Shown in pieces: positions 34,265 to 41,401 of a stretch of 41,401 nucleotides of DNA. The position numbers and the translations under genes were made by a program. How positions within the stretch are numbered: the first letter of the stretch is position 1; every line of letters starts with the position of its first letter. The notes below the pieces were generated by a model. It was not told the DNA's origin, ran no database searches, and saw only the letters and a program-made list of their open reading frames with translations. Source of the DNA: Paludibacter jiangxiensis (GTDB taxonomy: Bacteria; Bacteroidota; Bacteroidia; Bacteroidales; Paludibacteraceae); assembly GCA_945897785.1 (NCBI GenBank), contig CAMDGD010000012.1, forward strand, positions 1-41,401, read 5' to 3'.

Positions 34265-34790
34265 TCTTCTGTTTTATAATTATCTATTGTTACTTATACT
34301 TTTTTCAGAGACCGTTCTCGAGCAAATTTATGTTCGATAATTTGCTCGGGATAATCAGGTTTATTAAGATTTTTTACCCAAGTATGTGTTTATATTAACT
34401 GCTTATCAAAAAAAATTAGCTGTTCGTGCGGGTTATATATCGTAAGATATGGTGCGGCATAGCAACCACAACCAATCTAGCAATTTCTCTGAACCCCAAG
34501 GCCTGTCAATAAATATATAGTTGGTAAGAAAGCGTGCAACTATCATTATAACTCTATAATGAATAAGACCGGTTTTGTTCAATTCTCGCACTCCTTAAAC
34601 AACAAGTAGTATCTTAAACCACATAATTTGTTATTGAACAAATAATTTTCAGTTTATCCAAAAATAGAATCGTCGATTTTTACAAATACTATTTTTAGAA
34701 TTAGTTAGTAATAACACACCCAAACACATATCTCTTAGTACATTAAAAAAATATGCTATAAAAATTCTTAAAATATAATTCAAAATAAAC
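34265..34790 (-). pseudogene. Intergenic region with possible coding relics
   Basis: These 526 bp contain no intact gene. On the minus strand, protein-like stretches appear in two frames. Around 34440-34600 one reads NYIFIDRPWGSEKLL and ends in a stop. Overlapping and continuing to 34294 in the neighbouring frame are YAAPYLTIYNPHEQL and, after a stop, NKPDYPEQIIEHKFARER ending just before the FMN-protein gene. This pattern fits a frameshifted, decayed gene or a degenerate dispersed repeat, but chance cannot be excluded. A 12-bp hairpin (34317-34328 with 34339-34350, one G-T pair) lies in the last stretch. Confidence 0.3.
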
Positions 34791-35606
34791 TTACTTATAG
34801 TATTTCCGATAAATATCGCGGTAAGCTTTGGTTTGCAAAAAACGGATTAAAAACGAATCGACTTTGGCTTTTAATTGAGTAGAAGAAGGACGGATTGCCC
34901 AAGCTTGCATTTGCGTAAAGCTGATGGCAGTTTTAATATCTAACTCAGGCAATAATGCTGCATTTATTTTCGCTGTTTGGGCATCGCAAACGGCAAAATC
35001 GATATCCCCTTTGGCTACCATAATCATCAATTGTTCTTCTTCATATTCAGGCATTTCATTTATAAAAATGGTATCTGCTATTTCCGTTTCCAGATTTTTT
35101 AAGCGCAAAATACTGGGTGAGTTTTCAGGGACAAAAATATTTTTTTTGGCCAATAACAACTGATTTCGCAAGGGTTCTATACCATTATTATAAGTAGCTT
35201 TTCGTTGCACTAATACTTGTTGCACATGCAAAATAGGATGCGAGAACGCCAGCTCTTCGCGTAAAACAGAAGTAACCGGAATATTGCGTGCAATAAGGTC
35301 TATTTCTCCCCTTTTTAAGTCGGCAATATTATCTTCCAAGCTATTTTCTATCGTCCACTGAGCTTTTATGCCTAAGCTATCGCATAGTGCACTAACCAAC
35401 TCGTACTGGAAACCTTGAACAGAATCGGTCACAAAATAATTTACCAAACTATAATCGGTACTTACACGTAATATGCCAGCATCTTCTATTGCACTCCAAT
35501 CGCGAATTTTCCTATTCTTTACAAGAAAAAATACCAATCCAATTAAGAACACAAGCAAAGCCAAGTAAATGAATCTCCGTTGCTTTTGAATAAATTTTAA
35601 CTGCAT
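34791..35606 (-). CDS. MltF-like solute-binding-domain protein without lytic domain
   Basis: A 271-residue membrane-anchored protein. A basic N-terminus and one membrane segment (about 11-30) are followed by a single bacterial extracellular solute-binding family 3 domain (GILRVSTDYSLVNYF, GFQYELVSALCDSLGIKAQW, DLKRGEIDLIARNIPVT, KGDIDFAVCDAQTA, KAYRDIYRKYY). This arrangement matches the N-terminal half of MltF. Here the C-terminal lytic transglycosylase domain is absent: the protein stops right after the binding domain. No ABC permease is adjacent. It may be a cell-wall sensor or regulator, or a truncated MltF; I cannot tell which. Confidence 0.75.
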   Translation of the reverse strand: MQLKFIQKQRRFIYLALLVFLIGLVFFLVKNRKIRDWSAIEDAGILRVSTDYSLVNYFVTDSVQGFQYELVSALCDSLGIKAQWTIENSLEDNIADLKRGEIDLIARNIPVTSVLREELAFSHPILHVQQVLVQRKATYNNGIEPLRNQLLLAKKNIFVPENSPSILRLKNLETEIADTIFINEMPEYEEEQLMIMVAKGDIDFAVCDAQTAKINAALLPELDIKTAISFTQMQAWAIRPSSTQLKAKVDSFLIRFLQTKAYRDIYRKYYK

Positions 35607-35656
35607 AAATAAGACGTTATATTAACTAAAAATATAGTAGAAAAGGCAAAATATCT

Positions 35657-35671
35657 AAAAAAAAAAAAAAA
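35657..35671. repeat. 15-bp A homopolymer
   Basis: Fifteen A on the plus strand directly follow (on the minus strand, as T) the TGA stop of the putative porin gene. It could act as the U-tract of a terminator, although no GC-rich stem is seen before it. Confidence 0.5.
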
Positions 35672-37558
35672 TCAGTCGAAAAAATTCCACGAAATACCAG
35701 TTCGTATTAACTGTGGATATAAGGGGTAATTAGGCATAGAAAAGTAAGTTGGATTAAGAAAAAGAGCACTTACATTGGCATACTTAATAAAGAAAGTAGC
35801 TGTTTTAAGGTGAAAATTTGCGTAAACACTAAGCAAAGGATAATTGCCAATTTGTTGGTTTTGTTGCTGATAAAAAACGCCGGTTGCAGGCATATATGAC
35901 GGAGCATAATAAGCAGTATGATAATACAAGTCTGCCCCTAATTGTGTTGTCAACACCTCTTTAAAGAGCTTAAACGATACAAACAAATTGCTATACGATG
36001 CAATCTCGGGCAATGGTAAGATAAGCTTATTAGACGACTGTTGGTACGACACTTTGTTATGTAAATGTAGTACCCCAACTGTTAGGTTTACATGCAAACA
36101 ACCTTCGAGCAGCTGAATTGTTCCGCTATGTTGGGTAGGTAAGCTCTCAACATTGTAATAAATTAAATTAGATAAAGAATAAAGACCTAGCCCCAGGTTC
36201 ATGTTTAACCATGAATTTTTTAGTCCTATACTCCCATTAACAAAAGTCTTAAAGCTTTTATCAAAATTATTTTGCCAGCTAAAATGATTGGAAGTATAGT
36301 TATTTTCAAAATACAATGGCGAGGTATTTTTCACATAACCCTTAGCCATAAACAACACGGTATCTTTAAACAAACGGAAAGAGCTACTCATATTTCCTTG
36401 CAAATTAAAATCGCCTGCCTTACGGCCAATGGTATTTAGCTCTCCGGTAACAGCGAATAAAAAAGAACTGCCTTTTCGTTTGGCCATCTCTACACCTATC
36501 AATATATCATTTTCGTATCCAGTAGTAGCCAAGGAATCTGTTAGTAAAAAATACTCCTGATAATCATCTTCAATATATGCGGTTAAACCTAAGGGAAACC
36601 ACCTACTAAAACCCTCGTTAACAGTAAGCGCAAGGGTGTTTCTATACGAACGATAGCGGGTAGAATCCATAGTAGCAATACTATCAAAATAAGTATTGCT
36701 GTAATAGGCGGCATCGTTATTCGCTTTATACCTCTTTTGAGCCTGTTCAATTTTAATGGTATGACCTAACGAGAGCATACGAATAGAATCTTTGGTAATT
36801 GAATTAGTAGCATTTCTACCCTTTCCGAAGCTCACTTTTTGGGTAAAATATAGGTATTTATTGCTATATTTTGATTTTGCATCACCCAACAAGACAGGAA
36901 TATTTTCCGGTGCATAACCACTTAAGGAATCTGGACGGGTAATATAATCGGGATGGGAAATACCGCCATTCTCTTGATTATTGAAGCCTTGATACAAGAC
37001 TATCCCGCTTGCGCTATACCATCTACCCAAATAGCTTCCATTTAATCCGCCTTTAAATAACTGTGTTGCCTGTTGGCTGTACACACCGCGTGCCTGAACA
37101 TAATCAATCACACCCGTGATATTTGACCGTTTGCTTGGGTTAACGGTAAACAACGCACTAAAATCATCTTCTTTATTTAAGGAACCTCCACTGCTAAAAT
37201 AAGTGAGGTTAGAATACGGCGTAGTAGTATTATAAAAAACAATATCGCTTGGTGCTAAAAAATATGCATCGTAAGGAGTAGAAAACAGGAAATCGGTTTT
37301 TTGTGTTCTATCGCTATAAATCTTCGATTGCAAAGGCGAACCCAACACACCATTATACGCATTGGCAATACTATATTTATCTATCTGATTACTAAGAGGA
37401 AAAGAATACACTGCAGTATCAATAGTACTCGAAATAAGCGCAGCTGTTTTGTCGCTAATATGCCATGTGCTTATTTGCGGTAAAATTTTTGGCTTGCTTT
37501 GCGCTGTAAACAAGCACACTAGCAGTAAAAATGGAAAAACTATAACGAATCTTTTCAT
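35672..37558 (-). CDS. Bacteroidota putative porin
   Basis: A 628-residue outer-membrane beta-barrel of the Bacteroidota 'putative porin' (Porin_10-like) family. The signal peptide (MKRFVIVFPFLLLVCLFTAQ) is followed by the conserved early segment ISTWHISD, TPYDAYFLAP, PYSNLTYFSSGGS and the alternating aromatic strands of a barrel, ending SWNFFD. The reading frame extends to a GTG at 37585, but a perfect -7 box at 37565-37572 lies between, so the ATG at 37558 is chosen. The box ends only 6 bp before that ATG, suggesting a leaderless message. The stop is followed by a 15-base T-run on this strand. The substrate is unknown. Confidence 0.85.
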   Translation of the reverse strand: MKRFVIVFPFLLLVCLFTAQSKPKILPQISTWHISDKTAALISSTIDTAVYSFPLSNQIDKYSIANAYNGVLGSPLQSKIYSDRTQKTDFLFSTPYDAYFLAPSDIVFYNTTTPYSNLTYFSSGGSLNKEDDFSALFTVNPSKRSNITGVIDYVQARGVYSQQATQLFKGGLNGSYLGRWYSASGIVLYQGFNNQENGGISHPDYITRPDSLSGYAPENIPVLLGDAKSKYSNKYLYFTQKVSFGKGRNATNSITKDSIRMLSLGHTIKIEQAQKRYKANNDAAYYSNTYFDSIATMDSTRYRSYRNTLALTVNEGFSRWFPLGLTAYIEDDYQEYFLLTDSLATTGYENDILIGVEMAKRKGSSFLFAVTGELNTIGRKAGDFNLQGNMSSSFRLFKDTVLFMAKGYVKNTSPLYFENNYTSNHFSWQNNFDKSFKTFVNGSIGLKNSWLNMNLGLGLYSLSNLIYYNVESLPTQHSGTIQLLEGCLHVNLTVGVLHLHNKVSYQQSSNKLILPLPEIASYSNLFVSFKLFKEVLTTQLGADLYYHTAYYAPSYMPATGVFYQQQNQQIGNYPLLSVYANFHLKTATFFIKYANVSALFLNPTYFSMPNYPLYPQLIRTGISWNFFD

Positions 37559-37564
37559 TGCATG

Positions 37565-37594
37565 CAAAGATAGAAAATTACGCACAACAGCAAA
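37565..37594 (-). promoter_or_regulatory. -33/-7 promoter abutting porin start
   Basis: On the minus strand TTTG (37591-37594) is followed after 18 bp by TATCTTTG (37565-37572). The -7 box ends 6 bp before the ATG at 37558, leaving almost no room for a 5' leader. Confidence 0.6.
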
Positions 37595-37634
37595 CTGAAA
37601 GTTGAAAACAAAAATTACGTATGGCTTTTATAAA

Positions 37635-38873
37635 CTATTTTTTTGCTTCGTAGTATAAGGTAGAACAATTGTTTTTTTGAAACAAGCGTACTCCTACCGA
37701 TTGCACTTGTTTTTGGGTAACAGCACGGTATTTCTGCACTTCTAGGTTGATATCTTCTGCCTGATGCAATAACTCGTAAAAAGCCAAATCGGTAGCTTTA
37801 TTCTGATAATTTAGGGTAGAGAACAAGAAATTCGATTCAAATTTATTCTTTACTTTTTCCATTTCGTAAGTATCAATAGGCATACTAATCAATTTATCTA
37901 TTACTCCTTGTATAGCCTTATCGGCTTGATCGAAAGAGACTCCTGTTTTGGGTTTACCATGAATATGAAATAATCCGGCATCTATATCACCAGAAATATA
38001 GGCATTAATCTCTGAGAAAAGCTGCTCTTTATGTACTAGCGACTGTATCAAACGAGACGAATTACCGTTGGCTAATAAATCTGATAATAAATCGCAAACA
38101 GCATAATCGGGATGCAACTTATCGCACATATGATACGCTTTGTAAATAGCATTACTAGGCACATCTCGTTGCACTTTAAGAAAATGGGCTTCGGTTTGTA
38201 TGGGTTCTTGAGGAATATTTTTTTTGGCTATCAACCTGTTAGGTATGGGTAAAAACCATTTTTCGGCCAAACGCACTACCGTATCAAAATCAACATTTCC
38301 CGCAACACAAAGCACTGCATTATTGGGCGCATAGAATCGGAAGAAAAAATCTTTAACTTGCTCTAAAGTAGCCTCTTCGATATGCTTGGGTGTAACACCA
38401 ATGGTTTGCCAACGGTACGGATGCACTTTATAGGCCAACTCGCGAATTAAAGCATACACATCGCCGTAAGGTTGGTTTAAATTACGTTGCTTAAACTCCT
38501 CAACAACCACTTGTTTTTGAATATCCAAACTTTTTTGAGATAAATTGAGTCCCAACATTCTATCCGACTCTAACCAAAAAGCCGTTTCGATATTTTTTGC
38601 AGGCAACACTTCATAATAATTGGTTACATCATTACTGGTCCATGCATTATTCTCTGCTCCGGCCAACTGGATAGGGCCGTCGAAATTGGGTATATTCACC
38701 GAACCACCAAACATCAGATGTTCAAAAAGATGGGCAAAACCTGTTATATCAGGTGCTTCATCTCTTGCTCCAACATTGTACAACACATTAACTGCAACCA
38801 TAGCGGTAGTAGTATCTTTATGATGAATTACTGGCAATCCGTTTGAAAGCGTATGACGGTTTATTAAAATCAT
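37635..38873 (-). CDS. M16-family zinc metallopeptidase
   Basis: A 412-residue peptidase of the M16 (pitrilysin / processing peptidase-like) family. The inverted zinc motif HxxEH is intact at 48-52 (HLFEH), with the third ligand region in VVEEFKQRNLNQP. The second half (YHMCDKLHPDYAVCDLLSDLLANGNSSRL, SFDQADKAIQGVIDKL) is the usual non-catalytic lobe. There is no signal peptide, so it is probably cytoplasmic. The frame is open to 38912, but a TATCTTTG box (38878-38885) lies inside that extension, so the ATG at 38873 is the likely start, 4 bp after the box. The substrate is unknown. Confidence 0.9.
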   Translation of the reverse strand: MILINRHTLSNGLPVIHHKDTTTAMVAVNVLYNVGARDEAPDITGFAHLFEHLMFGGSVNIPNFDGPIQLAGAENNAWTSNDVTNYYEVLPAKNIETAFWLESDRMLGLNLSQKSLDIQKQVVVEEFKQRNLNQPYGDVYALIRELAYKVHPYRWQTIGVTPKHIEEATLEQVKDFFFRFYAPNNAVLCVAGNVDFDTVVRLAEKWFLPIPNRLIAKKNIPQEPIQTEAHFLKVQRDVPSNAIYKAYHMCDKLHPDYAVCDLLSDLLANGNSSRLIQSLVHKEQLFSEINAYISGDIDAGLFHIHGKPKTGVSFDQADKAIQGVIDKLISMPIDTYEMEKVKNKFESNFLFSTLNYQNKATDLAFYELLHQAEDINLEVQKYRAVTQKQVQSVGVRLFQKNNCSTLYYEAKK

Positions 38874-38877
38874 GGCG

Positions 38878-38885
38878 CAAAGATA
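38878..38885 (-). promoter_or_regulatory. -7 box abutting M16 peptidase start
   Basis: Reads TATCTTTG on the minus strand and ends 4 bp before the ATG at 38873. It rules out an upstream start and suggests a leaderless message. Confidence 0.6.
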
Positions 38886-38901
38886 TAGAAAAGGAAGATA
38901 G

Positions 38902-38952
38902 GAAAAAGTCAAAAAGTCAAAAGTTACAAGGTCAAAAAGTCAAAAAGTCAAG
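38902..38952. repeat. AAAAAGTC short direct repeats
   Basis: Five close copies of an (A)AAAAGTC unit occur in 51 bp, interrupted once by GTTACAAGG, in the divergent region between the M16 gene and the leader gene. Low-complexity runs of this kind are common between Bacteroidota genes. No function is evident. Confidence 0.7.
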
Positions 38953-39016
38953 ACCTATCAGTTAAACGATTAAACAGTTGAACAACTCAACACAAAAAAG
39001 CGTTCAGCGAAGCCAA

Positions 39017-39045
39017 TTGGAAATTAAAATTTAATTCTATCTTTG
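39017..39045 (+). promoter_or_regulatory. -33/-7 promoter abutting leader gene
   Basis: TTG (39017-39019) is followed after 18 bp by TATCTTTG (39038-39045). The -7 box ends 4 bp before the ATG at 39050, so transcription probably starts at or next to the A of the ATG. Confidence 0.65.
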
Positions 39046-39049
39046 CAGC

Positions 39050-39394
39050 ATGAAAAGAAATGCACTATCACGGTTATTGAACTTACGGTTTCGTAGGTGG
39101 ACAAGAAAAGCTTATGCTGTTTTTGCCACACTAAAAAGCGCTGTAAGTATTGGTACTATAACCATTCCGATGGTAAAAATAAGCTTCGACAAAAGCATTT
39201 CTTTGTTACTAGACAAATGGTCTTTTGATACCCTAACAGACGAGAAAGAAAAAACAGAAGCATTGTTAGAAGAACAGTTGGAGTACAGCTGTATTTTACT
39301 TGCAACAAAAAACGATGCTGCTGCACGATATTTTACTAATATTCATACAAAAAAAACGATTATTGGACTAGCTCCGATAATCGTTTTTTTTTAA
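39050..39394 (+). CDS. Small leader-type protein upstream of BtuB-like receptor
   Basis: A 114-residue protein with a conserved-looking N-terminus RRWTRKAYAVFATLKSAVSIG (residues 15-35). From memory this signature appears at the N-terminus of BtuB-like receptors and in small proteins next to them in other Bacteroidota. Here it stands alone before the receptor gene. The middle (about 60-100) is acidic and helical (DEKEKTEALLEEQLEYS). Residues 100-114 are encoded by the strong terminator hairpin at 39349-39392, and the TAA stop begins on the last T of the T-tract. It sits 11 bp before the receptor ATG. The -7 box ends 4 bp before its own ATG. Its role as a regulatory leader is inference; it could equally be a real small protein. 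Confidence 0.65.
   Translation: MKRNALSRLLNLRFRRWTRKAYAVFATLKSAVSIGTITIPMVKISFDKSISLLLDKWSFDTLTDEKEKTEALLEEQLEYSCILLATKNDAAARYFTNIHTKKTIIGLAPIIVFF
39349..39392 (+). terminator. Terminator/attenuator hairpin before BtuB-like gene
   Basis: Arms 39349-39367 and 39373-39392 pair through AAAACGATTATTGGA with TCCGATAATCGTTTT (one T-G pair), 5-nt loop, nine T at the end. This is a canonical Rho-independent terminator inside the last 15 codons of the leader gene and 13 bp before the receptor ATG. No room remains for a promoter between it and the receptor, so receptor transcription must pass through it. Confidence 0.85.
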
Positions 39395-39405
39395 TCCCAA
39401 CCCAT

Positions 39406-41376
39406 ATGAAAAATCAATCTTGGTTACAAAAAAAGAACAGAAACTCCCAGTTGGCCTTTTTACCGTTTAAGCAAAAAATACTATACGGACTTATGGCCGT
39501 ATTTTTTTGTTGTTTACAAACAGTTGTTGCTAATGATAGCATATCAACTATTGCCTTAGAGAAACACACCATAACGAGCAAACGCCAAGAAGTTTATTCT
39601 GAACTTACGCGCATCATTGCAGTAATAGACAGAAACGAAATTAAAGCGGCACCGGCAAATAACCTAGCCGATTTACTACAGTATATTGCCGGGGCAGATA
39701 TTCGTCAACGAGGTTCCCATGGCGTACAAGCCGATTTAGTAATAAGAGGAGGTACTTTTGATCAAGTATTAATTTTAATTAATGGGATAAACATTACCGA
39801 CCCGCAAACCGGACACCATAATTTAAACATCCCTATCGACCTTGATGCCGTAGATAGAATAGAACTACTTCAGGGACCTGGCTCGCGGGTATTGGGACCG
39901 AATGCTTTTAGCGGGGCGATAAATATTATTACGGGGGCAGATGAAAAAAGCAGCGCACAAGCTAAAGTTGAAGGTGGCTCATACGGATTATTTAGTGCAT
40001 CGGCACATGCTTCGATTGTAAATAAAAAAACAAAAGCCTTTGTTGGAGTTTCCAATACAAGCGCCGATGGATACATGGAAAACACCGACTACAACATATA
40101 CAATAGCTTTGCTCAATTGCAACACAGCAACAAACTCCTAGGCGACATCAATCTACAACTAGCTTATCAAGACAAAAACTTTGGTGCTTACGGTTTTTAT
40201 ACATTGCTATATCCTATGCAGTTTGAAGCAACCAAAACAATAATGGCTTCACTTTCAACAAAAAAAACCCTAGGGAAATTTATATTAAATCCACAACTCT
40301 ATTGGCGACAACACCACGATCGCTTTGAGCTATTTCGCGATTTTGAGAATGCACCATCTTGGTATAGCAAGCATAATTACCACCAAACCGATGTTGTTGG
40401 GGCTAAAGTAAAAGCCGACTATTACCAGGCATTTGGCAAAACATCAGCTGGTATTGATTATCGTTTAGAGCATATATACAGCAACCAATTGGGCGAAAAA
40501 ATGTATATTCAACGGCCAATTCCTTTTGGGCCCGACAGTGTTTTTTTTACTGTAGCCAAAGGAAGACATAACCTAAACTACTTTGTAGAACAAGCTATCT
40601 ACCTAAAAAAAATCGCTGCTTCATTAGGCATATTGGGTAATACAAGCAACGACTACGGTACCAACTTTTATTTTGGCGGAGATATTGGGTACACTTTTTC
40701 TCGCTCACTTAAATCTTTTGTATCTATCAATCAGTCCTTACGATTACCTACCTTTACCGACTTATATTTAAAAAGCGCTGTAAACCAAGGAAATCCTGAT
40801 TTAAAGGCAGAAAAAGCGCTTACTTACGAATTAGGAACAAGCTACCAACAAAAGTTTTTTACAGGAAAAGTAGCCGTATACTACCGCAACGGAAAAGATG
40901 TAATTGATTGGGTAAAACTACCTACGGAAACTAAATACACCAGCAAAAACCACTCAACAGTAAATGCTATGGGAACAGACATCACCTTAGCTTATGCTCC
41001 ACAGAAATGGGTGAAAAGGATTAAACTAAGCTATTCGTTTTTACACTTAGATACCGAAAGCGGTGCCTACGACTCGAAATATGCCTTAGACTATTTAAAA
41101 AATAAAATTGGGCTTAGCTTGGAACACCGTTTATATAAAACCCTCGGTTTTTCGTGGCAACTAAATTATATGTATAGAGAAGGCAATTATACCAATGCCG
41201 CATCAGAACTAATTAATTACGCTCCTGTATTTATGTGCGATGTACGAATGCAGATGCCGCTAAAACGCTTCACTTTTTATGCCGAAGCAAGCAATCTATT
41301 TAACACACCCTATATCAACTATGGCGTTCAACAAGCAGGACGATGGATTCGCGCGGGAATTAAGGTTGCGATTTAA
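39406..41376 (+). CDS. btuB: BtuB-like TonB-dependent receptor
   Basis: A 656-residue outer-membrane TonB-dependent receptor. A long basic N-terminus with a signal segment (YGLMAVFFCCLQTVVA, about 28-43) precedes the plug: RIIAVIDRNEIKAAPANNLADLLQY, ADIRQRGSHGVQADLVIRGGTFDQVLILINGINITDPQTGHH, and GPGSRVLGPNAFSGAINIITG. The barrel ends with ASNLFNTPYINYGVQQAGRWIRAGIKVAI. There is no carboxypeptidase-regulatory-like domain. The plug closely resembles vitamin B12 receptors (BtuB) of Bacteroidales as I remember them, so corrinoid uptake is likely but not proven. It could supply the BtuF/C/D-type importer 10 kb upstream. Expression probably depends on readthrough of the hairpin 13 bp upstream. Confidence 0.82.
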   Translation: MKNQSWLQKKNRNSQLAFLPFKQKILYGLMAVFFCCLQTVVANDSISTIALEKHTITSKRQEVYSELTRIIAVIDRNEIKAAPANNLADLLQYIAGADIRQRGSHGVQADLVIRGGTFDQVLILINGINITDPQTGHHNLNIPIDLDAVDRIELLQGPGSRVLGPNAFSGAINIITGADEKSSAQAKVEGGSYGLFSASAHASIVNKKTKAFVGVSNTSADGYMENTDYNIYNSFAQLQHSNKLLGDINLQLAYQDKNFGAYGFYTLLYPMQFEATKTIMASLSTKKTLGKFILNPQLYWRQHHDRFELFRDFENAPSWYSKHNYHQTDVVGAKVKADYYQAFGKTSAGIDYRLEHIYSNQLGEKMYIQRPIPFGPDSVFFTVAKGRHNLNYFVEQAIYLKKIAASLGILGNTSNDYGTNFYFGGDIGYTFSRSLKSFVSINQSLRLPTFTDLYLKSAVNQGNPDLKAEKALTYELGTSYQQKFFTGKVAVYYRNGKDVIDWVKLPTETKYTSKNHSTVNAMGTDITLAYAPQKWVKRIKLSYSFLHLDTESGAYDSKYALDYLKNKIGLSLEHRLYKTLGFSWQLNYMYREGNYTNAASELINYAPVFMCDVRMQMPLKRFTFYAEASNLFNTPYINYGVQQAGRWIRAGIKVAI

Positions 41377-41401
41377 CACTAACTAAGATAAAAGGTCGAA
41401 A

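Noticed and set aside
38874-38912. Extended N-terminus for the M16 peptidase
   Set aside because: The extension runs through a perfect TATCTTTG -7 box. The family usually starts close to the ATG at 38873.
38902-38952. AAAAAGTC repeats as a CRISPR-like array
   Set aside because: Units are 8-9 bp with almost no spacers. This is low-complexity DNA, not CRISPR.

Overview
The window is AT-rich DNA from a member of the Bacteroidota, probably Bacteroidales-like. The evidence is a set of type IX secretion (T9SS) cargo proteins with both kinds of C-terminal sorting domain, PorP/SprF and PorE-like outer-membrane partners, TonB-dependent receptors, a Bacteroidota 'putative porin', a BtuB-like receptor, and repeated Bacteroidota -7 promoter boxes (TAnnTTTG, most often TATCTTTG) before genes. 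No tRNA, rRNA, CRISPR array, integrase or intact insertion sequence was seen.

Layout. 1-8.6 kb is housekeeping: mtgA (peptidoglycan glycosyltransferase, -), panB (pantothenate synthesis, +), a repeat-bearing intergenic stretch, a TonB-dependent receptor with a carboxypeptidase-regulatory-like N-terminus (-), a PcrA/UvrD helicase (-), then a PlsC-like acyltransferase overlapping a YjbQ-family gene (+). A strong bidirectional terminator closes this block. 8.6-23.6 kb is a cell-surface island read entirely from the minus strand. It holds (i) an IgGFc-binding-domain adhesin with a type-B sorting domain, followed by PorP/SprF and a PD40/OmpA PorE-like protein; (ii) a small type-A sorting-domain protein followed by a giant collagen-like protein with a C-terminal Lcl_C/DUF1566-type domain; (iii) two large adhesin-like proteins made of Cys-containing repeats, each with a DUF1566-like domain. 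23.6-33.5 kb holds a MuiA/DUF4139 protein with an inserted TonB-plug-like segment, a FecCD/BtuCDF-type ABC importer interrupted by rluF, a secreted protein with a possible internal-thioester signature, a U32/RlhA-like enzyme and metA. 33.8-41.4 kb holds an FMN split-barrel protein, an MltF-like binding protein without an enzymatic domain, a putative porin, an M16 peptidase, and a small leader-type gene leading into a BtuB-like TonB receptor.

How the genes fit together. The island looks like a T9SS surface module: secreted adhesins, the outer-membrane protein that usually partners type-B cargo, and a periplasmic peptidoglycan-binding anchor. The ABC importer and the BtuB-like receptor could form one corrinoid (or ferric-siderophore) uptake route, though they sit about 10 kb apart.

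The most interesting points are: a leader gene whose 3' end is itself a Rho-independent terminator placed 13 bp before the BtuB-like receptor; the MuiA/TonB-plug fusion; the thioester-like protein; the collagen/DUF1566 mosaic with 279-bp in-frame DNA repeats; and three promoters whose -7 boxes sit 4-6 bp from the ATG, which suggests leaderless mRNAs.
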